Shown here: positions 38,779 through 46,081 of the stretch, piece by piece
Numbering within the stretch: the stretch's first letter is position 1
Layout: each line of letters begins with the position of its first letter
Assembly (NCBI RefSeq): GCF_018129965.1
Contig: NZ_JAFCKW010000018.1
Span: 51,143 to 115,142, forward strand
Direction: 5' to 3'
DNA from: Bradyrhizobium diazoefficiens
Lineage (GTDB): Bacteria; Pseudomonadota; Alphaproteobacteria; Rhizobiales; Xanthobacteraceae
Length of the DNA stretch: 64,000 nucleotides
Program-made: the position numbers and the translations under genes
Notes under the pieces: model-generated
Databases searched by the model: none
Told to the model about the DNA's origin: nothing
What the model saw: only the letters and a program-made list of their open reading frames with translations

Positions 38779-39114
38779 TCAGATCGAGCCGGCGTCCCAA
38801 CGTGAGAGTCGAACGAAATCGTGAAAGTCGCAAGCCGGCCCGGGACAGACGACGCTGGGATGCACGGTGCCGTCGGCATCGATGGAGTGGCCCTTCAGAA
38901 TTATGCCATGCCCGTTCGGGCAGGCGAACTCGGCCTTGAAGCGCCTGACCGTGGCCGGATGACAGGGCTTCCAGTGCATCGGCGGAGCCTCGCCGGCGCC
39001 CGCGTATCGCGGAACATCAAGTCTCGGCCTCGTCCAGGAGCGTTGCGCCGGTCGGGGAGCCGGGCTCTGGTCGTGGAAGATTCGCGACAGCAGCGTTCGC
39101 AGCCACCGCAGCAT
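38779..39114 (-). CDS. Small zinc-ribbon-like hypothetical protein
   Basis: A 111-residue protein with a basic N-terminal half and a C-terminal half containing ACPNGHGIILKGHSI and VCPGPACDFHDFVRL, where two Cys/His pairs could bind zinc. I do not recognise a named family. Its ATG overlaps the stop of the ImmA-like gene upstream (TGATG), so it is translationally coupled to the ImmA/XRE pair. Possible role as an accessory regulator is inference. Confidence 0.7.
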   Translation of the reverse strand: MLRWLRTLLSRIFHDQSPAPRPAQRSWTRPRLDVPRYAGAGEAPPMHWKPCHPATVRRFKAEFACPNGHGIILKGHSIDADGTVHPSVVCPGPACDFHDFVRLSRWDAGSI

Positions 39115-39647
39115 CAGGCTCTCTCGCCGAAAAGGTTCATCAGCCTGAACGTCATCGCCTGCCGGCTGACTTCAAAGCGTCGCGCAAGGGTGGCGATCTG
39201 CTCCTCGTCCTCGATGTCGAGAGTCAGTTTTCTGGCGTCGCGCAGCAGGAAGTCGCGCGGCATCAAGAGTTCGGCGGCGAAGGCGTTTGCCTCGATTTCC
39301 TCGACATCCTCGGCCTTCGAAGATGCACTTGAACGAAGGTTGACGCGGAAATGCTTGTCGACGCGGACCTCGATGCCGTCATGAAGCAGCAGATGGCCCA
39401 ATTCGTGGGCGATCGTGAACCGCTGCCGTTGCTCCGGTTGCTCCTGGGCGACGGCGATGACCACCATCTTCTGCTTCCGGATCAGCAGACCGGAAATTTC
39501 GTTGTTGAAATCGCGATATTCCATGATCGCGCCGGCGGCCTTGGCCAGACGCTCGACGGGCACTGCCGGACGATCGATGCCGTTCGCGGCCAGAAGGTCG
39601 GCCGCGCAGCGGCGAATGCGGTTGTACCGGGGTCGCAGCGGCCTCAC
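39114..39647 (-). CDS. ImmA/IrrE-family metallopeptidase
   Basis: A 177-residue protein with the zinc peptidase motif AHELGHLLLH and downstream EIEANAFAAELLMP, the full ImmA/IrrE signature. In ICEBs1 and many other mobile elements ImmA cleaves the partner XRE repressor. Here the XRE gene lies immediately upstream on the same strand (4-base overlap), and the operon diverges from the Ubl-conjugation operon, which suggests control of that operon. Confidence 0.92.
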   Translation of the reverse strand: MRPLRPRYNRIRRCAADLLAANGIDRPAVPVERLAKAAGAIMEYRDFNNEISGLLIRKQKMVVIAVAQEQPEQRQRFTIAHELGHLLLHDGIEVRVDKHFRVNLRSSASSKAEDVEEIEANAFAAELLMPRDFLLRDARKLTLDIEDEEQIATLARRFEVSRQAMTFRLMNLFGERA

Positions 39648-39967
39648 CGCTCACCAGCCCTGACCAGGGTCCTCTTCAGATAGGCGTTGACGGTCGGCAT
39701 GCGCTTGAGCTCGCCGGGATCGCGAACGACGGGCCGCGGCGGCGCCTCGAGGGCCGCAAGAAGGATATCCGCCGGCACGTCGAGCGCCTTGCATACGCGC
39801 TGAAACTGGTCGATCAGCAGCCGCTGGCGTCCGCGTTCGATGTTGGTGACGGAGGTGCGCGAGAGGCCGAGGCTCTCGCCGAGCTCGGCCTGGGTCAGCC
39901 GTAATTCCTCCCGGCGGCGCCGAATCGAATCGCCGAGTCTCAAATAGAAATCGTTGGGTGTGATCAT
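39644..39967 (-). CDS. XRE-family transcriptional regulator
   Basis: A 107-residue protein with an N-terminal helix-turn-helix (about 10-65: LGDSIRRRREELRLTQAEL, GLSRTSVTNIERGRQRL). The C-terminal 40 residues may be the ImmA-sensitive part. I chose the ATG at 39967 (MITPNDFYLRL); the longer reading frame to 40045 would begin with a leader lying in the operator region. It likely binds the palindrome at 40029-40043 and represses both itself and the divergent Ubl operon (inference). Confidence 0.88.
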   Translation of the reverse strand: MITPNDFYLRLGDSIRRRREELRLTQAELGESLGLSRTSVTNIERGRQRLLIDQFQRVCKALDVPADILLAALEAPPRPVVRDPGELKRMPTVNAYLKRTLVRAGER

Positions 39968-40028
39968 GTCATCTTTTGCGCGCGGGCGGCGGGTCTGTCG
40001 CCGAATCGTCCCGTATTCGCGGGCGTAA

Positions 40029-40091
40029 GTCAACCAAGTTGACATCCAAAAGGGGTACTAGGTTGACAGACTTTGCAGTTAGTATTAATGT
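40029..40091 (+). promoter_or_regulatory. Promoter and operator of the Ubl-conjugation operon
   Basis: A perfect palindrome GTCAACCAAGTTGAC (40029-40043) is followed by a second right-half copy (GTTGAC, 40062-40067) that overlaps TTGACA (40063-40068), a consensus -35. Seventeen bases on, TAATGT (40086-40091) fits a -10. The operon's first ATG is at 40125 with GGAGAG upstream. The half-site inside the -35 is where a repressor such as the divergent XRE protein would block transcription. Confidence 0.65.
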
Positions 40092-40124
40092 CTTGCCGAT
40101 TCAACCCCTCGTCCGGAGAGACCT

Positions 40125-40445
40125 ATGACGGTACTCGAACACGAAGCTGATCACGCCGGCCATCATCACGGTGACAAGCCGGTCGCGGTGGCCGTCATCA
40201 CGCCGAGCGGATTCTATCCGGACGCGAACGATTACAGCCGCTCCCATCGCGGCGAGGTCGTCGCGCACGTCCTGGAGCGCGCAAGGATCAAGCTCGAACT
40301 CACGAACACCGCCGACTGGGTGGCCGAGGTCGACAACCGCCCGATCGATCCTTCCAAGACCTTCGCCGAAAACGGCCTGCACGGAATCGTCGAGATCGAG
40401 TGGCACAAGCCCGAAGGGGGCGGAGGTGCATCCGGCGGCCTCTAA
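40125..40445 (+). CDS. bilA: Ubiquitin-like protein of a Bil-type conjugation system
   Basis: A 106-residue small protein placed first in an operon with E2-like, JAB and E1 genes. After a His-rich start (HEADHAGHHHG) it has a beta-grasp-like pattern: VAVAVITPSGFYP, a helix (GEVVAHVLERARI), DWVAEVDNRPIDP and GIVEIEWH. The C-terminus is a flexible GGGGASGGL, so a diglycine lies one residue from the end; removal of the last Leu by the JAB peptidase would expose it. Gene content and order match Bil/BIL (bacterial ISG15-like) systems, which conjugate the Ubl to phage tail proteins (established for other species). The end overlaps bilB by 20 bases. Confidence 0.85.
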   Translation: MTVLEHEADHAGHHHGDKPVAVAVITPSGFYPDANDYSRSHRGEVVAHVLERARIKLELTNTADWVAEVDNRPIDPSKTFAENGLHGIVEIEWHKPEGGGGASGGL

Positions 40446-40866
40446 GGCCAAGTTCGACGCCGAGGTCGCGCTGCTGACTCCGGACTACCTGCGGGTCAAG
40501 CGGTGGACCCTTTGGTCGGCGGCGTATCCGGTGCTCGATCTCACGATCGAAGCCAAGCGGCCGCTGCGTCTTCGCGTCGACTGCGACAACTGGAACGAGG
40601 TGCCGCCCTCGGTGGCGCTTCTGTCCCCGGCGGGGACCTTCTTGACGGAGGCGGAAGTCCAGCCGCTCGCGGGTTCGATCTTCAATCAATCGGCGCATGA
40701 GCAGACCGGCCGGCCGTTCATCTGCATGCGCGGGGTGCGCGAATATCATACGCACTCAAGCCACCGTAACGAAGTCTGGGACAGCTACCGCGGCGAGGAC
40801 GGCATGAACATTCTCGGCATCATCACCCAGATATCGCGCGCTCTGCGCAAGATCGTCGGCACATGA
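40426..40866 (+). CDS. bilB: E2-like Ubl-conjugating protein of a Bil-type system
   Basis: A 146-residue protein encoded from a GTG inside the bilA 3' end (same GGCGGAG region serving as ribosome binding site). The C-terminal motif ICMRGVREYHTHSSHR carries the probable catalytic Cys followed by His residues and WDSYRGED, the signature of bacterial E2-like proteins found with Ubl/JAB/E1 genes. It is expected to accept the Ubl from the E1 (bilD) as a thioester and pass it to target proteins. Start codon is uncertain; the frame has no ATG before the conserved region. ATGA overlap with bilC. Confidence 0.85.
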   Translation: MHPAASKAKFDAEVALLTPDYLRVKRWTLWSAAYPVLDLTIEAKRPLRLRVDCDNWNEVPPSVALLSPAGTFLTEAEVQPLAGSIFNQSAHEQTGRPFICMRGVREYHTHSSHRNEVWDSYRGEDGMNILGIITQISRALRKIVGT

Positions 40867-41324
40867 CGCTCCTCGTCCCCAAGGAGATCGTCGCGCGCAC
40901 GATCGACATCCTTCGACGTGGCGGCGCCGCCGAATGCGAAGCCGTCGTGCTCTGGCTGGCCAGCGGGCCCCGCGGGGCGGAGCGGATCGAGGAAGCCTAC
41001 CGGCCCGATCAGATCGCGGAGACGGATTTCTTCCGCATTCCTCCGGCGGCGATGAAGGACTTGATGGGCCACCTGCGACGCACCCGTCTGCACGTCGCGG
41101 CGCAGGTCCATTCCCATCCGGGAAGAGCTTTTCATTCCCAGCCGGACGATGAATGGGCGATCGTCCGCCATCGCGGCGCGTTGTCGTTGGTCGTACCCCG
41201 TTTCGGCGCCGGCACCACCGTCGCCAACTTCATGGATCAGACCGCCATATACCGCCTTTCCGACGACGACAGGTGGATTGCAGTTCCGAACGAGGACGTC
41301 CCGCAGGCGATGGAGCTCGGGTGA
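40863..41324 (+). CDS. bilC: JAB/JAMM-family Ubl peptidase of a Bil-type system
   Basis: A 153-residue JAB metallopeptidase. The zinc site is visible as HSHPGRAFHSQPDDEW (HxH, Ser and Asp at near-canonical spacing) with the upstream catalytic Glu in AAECEAVVLWL. In Bil systems this enzyme trims the Ubl precursor and removes Ubl from targets. The gene overlaps bilB (ATGA) and bilD (TGATG), so all four are tightly coupled. Confidence 0.9.
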   Translation: MTLLVPKEIVARTIDILRRGGAAECEAVVLWLASGPRGAERIEEAYRPDQIAETDFFRIPPAAMKDLMGHLRRTRLHVAAQVHSHPGRAFHSQPDDEWAIVRHRGALSLVVPRFGAGTTVANFMDQTAIYRLSDDDRWIAVPNEDVPQAMELG

Positions 41325-42658
41325 TGCTGAACGCCAAGGAGGAAAACCGGAAGGCTCTGGCGAGCCTGCTCGGGATCGACGAGGAGGAAGCCGCCGAGAA
41401 GCTGCAGACCAAAGTCGTCGTCACCGTCGCCGACCCTGCGGCGGCTGCCTTCGCCTCCGATCTGTCGCAACTGATCGGGAAAACGCTTCAGGTCGTCAGC
41501 GCCGACGCGGGCCCGGATATCGAGATCGCGCTCGGCGGTCCGGCATCGACCGACGCGCCGGTCAGGATGATGGCATCGATGAGCGGCGACGGGCTGACCG
41601 TCGGCAGCGCGGTCGTGCGGCCCGAATGGTCGGCGGTTCCGAGATTCAACGAACGGATCTGCGCCTGCTATGCGGCCGGCGTCGCTATCGCGCGCGCGAT
41701 CGGGAAGGCTTGTCCCGATCCCTTCACCGTCGGATTTCGCGCATTGGGGATCCCGGTCAGATACGCACCGGTCGTATTCGAAGACGACGTCCTTGCCGGC
41801 TGCGGCGGCGTCGGGACCGGTTTTCTGTGGGCGCTTCAGGCGGTGCAGACGTCGGGACGCTTGACGGTCGTCGACGGCAAGAACGTCTCCGGCGGCAATC
41901 TCAACCGCTGCTTCTTCTACGAAGGCGAGGATGTCGACAAGCCCAAGGCCGAGCGGCTGGCCGCGCGGGCAGTGCTCGGCAACACCGTCCTGGAGCCGTT
42001 CGTCGGCACGTTTCGCGATCTCCTCCTGAAGCGCGGGCGCATCCGGCGCGTCTTCGTCACGGTCGACAGCCGCCCGGCGCGGCGTTCGATCCAGACCGAC
42101 ATGCCGCTCGAGATATTCGATGCCTCGACGACCGACGTCACGGCCGTCGTCGCACATAACCACCGGCAGCCCACAGGATACGCCTGCCTGTCCTGCATCT
42201 ATCCCCACATTCCGGAAGAGGATGCGCGGGAGCGCGACATCGCGGATCTGCTCGGCTTGACGCTCGACCAGGTCAAGCGGAGGATCGTGGACGGCGACAC
42301 GGCGGCCGAACTGTCCCGCAATTTCGGCGAGCCCCCCGAGACGTTTCTCGGCAAATCCATGGACAGTCTGGCCAAGGCGCGCTGCGGCTCCGCGCCGGTG
42401 ACCACGGCGGGCGGCAGGCAGGCGCTGGCACCCTTCGCCTTCGTATCCAGTCTGGCCGGATGTTTGATGGTGGTTGATCTGATGAGGAGCCAATCCTCGG
42501 AAGGCGTCCCGCTGTCCAACTATGTGCACCTCGATCCGTGGCGACCGCCGACACCGGTGCGCAGGCTCAAGCCGCGACGCGACGGCTGCGAGTTCTGCGG
42601 CGATCCGCAGTTGAAAGCGGTCTTCGCCTCGGTGTGGGACCTTCCAGCCTTCACCTGA
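41324..42658 (+). CDS. bilD: E1-like Ubl-activating enzyme (ThiF fold) of a Bil-type system
   Basis: A 444-residue protein. About residues 140-190 form the adenylation core: VLAGCGGVGTGFLWAL (ATP loop) and LTVVDGKNVSGGNLNRCFFY (Asp and Arg finger region). Later YACLSCIYPH and CGSAPV contain candidate catalytic Cys residues, and the C-terminal CEFCGDP could bind zinc with another pair. The first 135 residues are a separate domain typical of E1s in this operon type. It adenylates and then thioesterifies the Ubl before transfer to the E2. The ATG at 41324 overlaps the bilC stop. Confidence 0.9.
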   Translation: MLNAKEENRKALASLLGIDEEEAAEKLQTKVVVTVADPAAAAFASDLSQLIGKTLQVVSADAGPDIEIALGGPASTDAPVRMMASMSGDGLTVGSAVVRPEWSAVPRFNERICACYAAGVAIARAIGKACPDPFTVGFRALGIPVRYAPVVFEDDVLAGCGGVGTGFLWALQAVQTSGRLTVVDGKNVSGGNLNRCFFYEGEDVDKPKAERLAARAVLGNTVLEPFVGTFRDLLLKRGRIRRVFVTVDSRPARRSIQTDMPLEIFDASTTDVTAVVAHNHRQPTGYACLSCIYPHIPEEDARERDIADLLGLTLDQVKRRIVDGDTAAELSRNFGEPPETFLGKSMDSLAKARCGSAPVTTAGGRQALAPFAFVSSLAGCLMVVDLMRSQSSEGVPLSNYVHLDPWRPPTPVRRLKPRRDGCEFCGDPQLKAVFASVWDLPAFT

Positions 42659-42685
42659 CCGGACTGGGCGAGGGCAGTCGGGCCG

Positions 42686-43723
42686 TCATGCGCCGTTGAT
42701 GGTTTTCTCCATCTCGGCGATCTTCTTCAGGATGTCGTCGAAGCTCGGCGGCGGATCGTCGAACATCATCGGCGCCATCTTTCGGTAGTCGGCGCGCAGA
42801 TCGGCGATCCGGTCGGGATGCGGCGAGAGCCGCAGAGTGCCGGCGCGGGCGGTGTCGTAACTCGCCCATCCCGAACGGAAGAACAGCGACTTGTGGTCGG
42901 CGACCTGCTTCAGCAGCCCGGTATCCTTCATCGCGGTCTTGCCCTCGTCGGTGTCAGCCAGCATCGCAAGGTCGTAGTAGTGCCGGGAGAAGTATTGCGG
43001 CGTCGCGGATTCGAGGTCGCGGTGATGTTCGGCGTGAAGCGCCGTCGCCTTCTCCCAGAAGGTTCGGCGTAGTGCCAGAACGTCGACCGAACAAGCCGGT
43101 GCTTCGAAGAAGTCCGGAAACTCCTGCGCGGCATACGATACGATTTCCCGCTTTTCGGTCGGCCAGGGATCGCCGCGCGCGCCGAATTCCAGCTTGACCC
43201 TGCTGCTCATGTACGCGAACCCGGAATAGTCCTTCTCGGGCAGGCTGACCGGATATTCGAAGATCAGGTTCTGCGGTTCGCCCGGATCGATTTTCAGGCT
43301 CCAGCCGGCCTCCGTTGCGGGACCCAGTTCGCGCTCGATGGCCGCACTCAGGCGCGGCAGCACGACGGTCTCGATGTGCTTTGCGACGGCGACGACGAGA
43401 TCGTGGATCAGTTTGTCGGCCTTCTTCCGCGAAGGTGCGGCTTCCGGATCGCGGTCGCCTCCGTAACCGAGATCGGCGCGGTCGAAGGATAGGTCGATGT
43501 CTTCCGAGAACCTGCGGATCGCGTCGTAGCCCTTCGAGAGCGACGTGCCACCCTTGAAGACCAGTCCCGGCGAATCCTCGCCCTGGATGCCGAAGAGCCG
43601 CTTCAGCGTCCAGCAGACCCAGAAGTCCTTTTCGATGATGGCGTCCGCCAGGCCGCGGGCCGCGCCCGCCTGGTTGAACAGGGCGGCGCGGTCCGCCGCC
43701 GGCATCAGGGCGACCTTGTCCAC
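42686..43723 (-). CDS. abiEii: AbiEii-type nucleotidyltransferase toxin
   Basis: Toxin of a type IV toxin-antitoxin/abortive infection pair. The 345-residue protein has the polymerase-beta-type nucleotidyltransferase motif FKGGTSLSKGY followed by FSEDIDLSFD (metal Asp residues), and KDFWVCWTLKRLF before it. The AbiE family transfers nucleotides to tRNA or other targets (established for MenT/AbiEii members). The start is a GTG at 43723, four bases after the antitoxin stop; an ATG six codons in is possible. It is convergent with bilD. Confidence 0.92.
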   Translation of the reverse strand: MDKVALMPAADRAALFNQAGAARGLADAIIEKDFWVCWTLKRLFGIQGEDSPGLVFKGGTSLSKGYDAIRRFSEDIDLSFDRADLGYGGDRDPEAAPSRKKADKLIHDLVVAVAKHIETVVLPRLSAAIERELGPATEAGWSLKIDPGEPQNLIFEYPVSLPEKDYSGFAYMSSRVKLEFGARGDPWPTEKREIVSYAAQEFPDFFEAPACSVDVLALRRTFWEKATALHAEHHRDLESATPQYFSRHYYDLAMLADTDEGKTAMKDTGLLKQVADHKSLFFRSGWASYDTARAGTLRLSPHPDRIADLRADYRKMAPMMFDDPPPSFDDILKKIAEMEKTINGA

Positions 43724-43727
43724 GGCG

Positions 43728-44333
43728 TCAGCCCGAGGCCTGCCGGACGATCCGATCCAACGCGGGGCGCATCCAGGCCGGTGCCTGCTTCATGCCGTTG
43801 GCCAACGCGCGCCTGTCCGAGTCTTTCAGACGCGGAGCCGCAGCGTCGACGACGGCCGAAGCAGAGTCGGGTCCCAAATGGCGCAGGGCCTGAACGACAG
43901 TGCCTGCCATGCTGCCCGGCGCGACCAGATGCTTGGGCGAAGCATGACGGATGTCCACGGTCCGCTTGCCAAGCACCACGCGTCGGGAAGGGCCGTCCGT
44001 CAGATACACGCTGCGCGCCGGCACCTGCGTGGACAATCCGAGTGCGTTGGCCGCCTGAGCCCCGGCCATCTGCAAGTTGGAGCCGGTCTCGCGCGCGAAG
44101 GCCTTGGCGACGACGTCCGGAGCCGGTGCCAAGGCCCCCAACCGTGCGTGGACACGGGGGTAGTCATAGAGACCGTGCGCGAGACGGCGAAGCCGCTTGT
44201 TCTTGCACAGACGCGACAGAGCCTGGTCCACCGCAGCGCGGCTTCCCAAACCCACGAAATCGGAAGGCGTGAAGACGCTGCCCGAGCCCCGGGCCCGGAC
44301 CTGTCTCAAAATTCTGTCCGCTATCGAATTCAT
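43728..44333 (-). CDS. abiEi: AbiEi-type antitoxin (DUF6088-like)
   Basis: A 201-residue antitoxin with an N-terminal winged-helix (MNSIADRILRQVRARG, FTPSDFVGLGSRAAVDQALSRL, RLRRLAHGLYDYPR) and a C-terminal antitoxin domain (ARSVYLTDGPSRRVVLGKRTV). AbiEi proteins bind inverted repeats in their own promoter; one is present upstream (44350-44377). I chose the ATG at 44333 because the longer frame to 44393 runs through that repeat. Located directly upstream of the toxin gene. Confidence 0.9.
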   Translation of the reverse strand: MNSIADRILRQVRARGSGSVFTPSDFVGLGSRAAVDQALSRLCKNKRLRRLAHGLYDYPRVHARLGALAPAPDVVAKAFARETGSNLQMAGAQAANALGLSTQVPARSVYLTDGPSRRVVLGKRTVDIRHASPKHLVAPGSMAGTVVQALRHLGPDSASAVVDAAAPRLKDSDRRALANGMKQAPAWMRPALDRIVRQASG

Positions 44334-44349
44334 CTCTCGCTCCTCTGCC

Positions 44350-44377
44350 GTCAGAAAATAGTACAAGTTTTTCTGAC
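44350..44377 (-). promoter_or_regulatory. Inverted-repeat operator of the AbiE-type pair
   Basis: GTCAGAAAA and TTTTTCTGAC are inverted copies separated by about nine bases, just upstream of the antitoxin ATG (44333). Autoregulation through such repeats is established for AbiEi proteins; here it is inferred. Confidence 0.65.
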
Positions 44378-44481
44378 AATCAAGCTTTATCACTACGCCA
44401 ATAAGTCCTTCTCTTTCAGTATCATAGATAACAGTTCATTTCCATCTTGGTTCCCGACACTAAAATTTAGCCGCGGAGTCC

Positions 44482-44511
44482 TTGACCTAGACGGTAGTAA
44501 GATTATCTTAC
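44482..44511 (+). promoter_or_regulatory. Promoter with overlapping palindrome ahead of the carrier-protein operon
   Basis: TTGACC (44482-44487) and TATCTT (44504-44509) make a reasonable -35/-10 pair with a 16-base spacer. The perfect palindrome GTAAGATTATCTTAC (44497-44511) covers the -10 box, so a bound regulator would block the promoter. The XRE protein encoded second in the operon is the natural candidate. The surrounding 44340-44510 is clearly AT-richer than the genes. Confidence 0.6.
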
Positions 44512-44535
44512 CAAGCGTCAGACAGGAGCACGCTT

Positions 44536-44838
44536 ATGGAACCCAAAGACCTCGTCGATGCGCTGATCGCCATCATCGGCCAAATTCAAACCGACAGCGA
44601 ACTCGAATGTCCCCCGCTCACGGGCGCGACCAAGCCCGTGGGTACCGTTCCGGAGTTCGACAGCAAGATCTGGCCCGTCGCGACGACGATCCTGGCGACC
44701 GAGATCAACATCCCGATTCCGGACGACGTCAACATCTTCATCGACGAGACGACGAAGGCGCCGCGTTCGATCGAGGAAATCGCGGTGTTCGTGTGCGAGC
44801 TCCAGAAGAAGCAGGGCAAGAAGCAAGCAGCAGCATGA
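44536..44838 (+). CDS. Acyl-carrier-protein-like protein
   Basis: A 100-residue acidic protein. The segment EFDSK (Ser43) followed by IWPVATTILATEINIPIPDDVNIF and SIEEIAVFV has the length, helix pattern and charge layout of an acyl carrier protein, with Ser43 at the phosphopantetheine attachment position (family motif DSL). This ACP assignment is my inference from pattern; the Leu after Ser is replaced by Lys. An AcpS-type gene 4 kb downstream supports it. The protein is first in a coupled operon; its stop overlaps the next ATG (ATGA). The tail KKQGKKQAAA is basic. Confidence 0.7.
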   Translation: MEPKDLVDALIAIIGQIQTDSELECPPLTGATKPVGTVPEFDSKIWPVATTILATEINIPIPDDVNIFIDETTKAPRSIEEIAVFVCELQKKQGKKQAAA

Positions 44839-45197
44839 CCGATCAGGATTCCGTCACACGCACCCAGATCGCAGAACGTCTCAAGGAGGCGCGCAAGCTC
44901 GCGGGACTCTCGCAGGGCCACGTCGCCCGGATGCTCGGACTGCATCGGCCTTCGGTTTCCGAAATCGAGGCGGGCAACCGGCGGGTCTCCGCAGACGAAC
45001 TCGCAAAGTTGGCTGCCCTTTACGACGTGAACGTCGCCTGGCTGCTGCGGGAAGTGCCAGATTCCGTCGACGCGGAAGACCCGCGCCTCGAACTTGCCGC
45101 CCGCGAACTCTCCAAGCTCAAACCGGAAGACCTGCAGCGGCTGCTCAATCTGCTCGCGGTGATGCGAAACGACAAGGACGAGGGGAGCGGGGGTTGA
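44835..45197 (+). CDS. XRE-family regulator of the carrier-protein operon
   Basis: A 120-residue protein with a helix-turn-helix in the first 70 residues (RLKEARKLAGLSQGHVARML, HRPSVSEIEAGNRRVS) and an acidic C-terminal part (PRLELAARELSKLKPEDLQRLLNLL). It is followed by an ImmA-type peptidase gene with overlapping ATGA, the usual XRE/ImmA layout, so the peptidase may control it. Probable target: the palindrome at 44497-44511. The true start is the ATG at 44835; the frame upstream is not coding. Confidence 0.9.
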   Translation: MTDQDSVTRTQIAERLKEARKLAGLSQGHVARMLGLHRPSVSEIEAGNRRVSADELAKLAALYDVNVAWLLREVPDSVDAEDPRLELAARELSKLKPEDLQRLLNLLAVMRNDKDEGSGG

Positions 45198-46081
45198 TGA
45201 CTGCGATGCGGACGAACAAGCCAAGCCTGGATCGCCGCTCGCTGGCAACCCAGGCGATGCAGAACGCGGCGGCCACGCGGGCCGAAGCAGGGGTCGGCCA
45301 GGCCGCTCCGATCTGCATCTACGCCGTCTGCGAGACGCTCGGCGTGAACGTGCGCTTCAACAACATCAATATGGAAGGGATGTACCAGCGCGGCGCCCAG
45401 CCGCGCATCCATTTGTCCGCACGGCGCCCGCTGCCGCGGCGCGCGTTCAATTGCGCTCATGAACTCGGCCATCACAAGTTCCGCCACGGCACATCAATCG
45501 ACGAACTCCGCGAGGATGCGAAGTCGAACCCCTGGGAGGACCCCAAGGAATTTCTCGCCGACACGTTCGCCGGTTTCGTACTGATGCCGACGATCGGCCT
45601 GCGACGCGCCTTCAAGGCGCGCGGCTGGACGCCGGCGACGGCGACGCCGGCGCAGATGTTCACCATCGCCTGCGAATTCGGCGTCGGCTACAACACGCTC
45701 CTGACGCACCTCTCCGCCGGCATGAACATGCTGCCGTACGGGCGGGCCAAGATTTTGAAGCGAACGAAACCCAGCGCGATACGTGCCGAGCTTCTCGCCG
45801 CGCTCACCCCGGAGCCGCTCCTCGTCGCCGATCTTCATCGCGTTTCGCCGACGCTCGATACAGAGGTCGACTCGCTGCTGCTGCTTCCGGAGGGTACCGA
45901 GGCCGGCGGCGGCGCGCTCGCCCATGAACGCGACCTGGAGACCGGCCGCCTCTTCCGCGCCGTGCGCTCCGGCATCGTCCGGGCGACCGTCGGAAATTGG
46001 GCGGCGTTCGTCCGCGTCGCACCCAAAGCCTATGTGGGACTGGCCCGATACCGACACTTGGAGGATGATCCCGATGAGTAA
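45194..46081 (+). CDS. ImmA/IrrE-family metallopeptidase with C-terminal extension
   Basis: A 295-residue protein. The N-terminal half has the zinc motif NCAHELGHHKFRH and FLADTFAGFVLMP, the ImmA/IrrE signature. The C-terminal 130 residues (from about 165) are an additional domain with LLLLPEGTEAGG and VRATVGNWAAFVRVAP that I cannot name. Gene overlap with XRE upstream and with the TS-like gene downstream (8 bases) indicates a single operon. It probably senses a signal and cleaves the XRE protein (inference from ImmA biology). Confidence 0.88.
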   Translation: MMTAMRTNKPSLDRRSLATQAMQNAAATRAEAGVGQAAPICIYAVCETLGVNVRFNNINMEGMYQRGAQPRIHLSARRPLPRRAFNCAHELGHHKFRHGTSIDELREDAKSNPWEDPKEFLADTFAGFVLMPTIGLRRAFKARGWTPATATPAQMFTIACEFGVGYNTLLTHLSAGMNMLPYGRAKILKRTKPSAIRAELLAALTPEPLLVADLHRVSPTLDTEVDSLLLLPEGTEAGGGALAHERDLETGRLFRAVRSGIVRATVGNWAAFVRVAPKAYVGLARYRHLEDDPDE

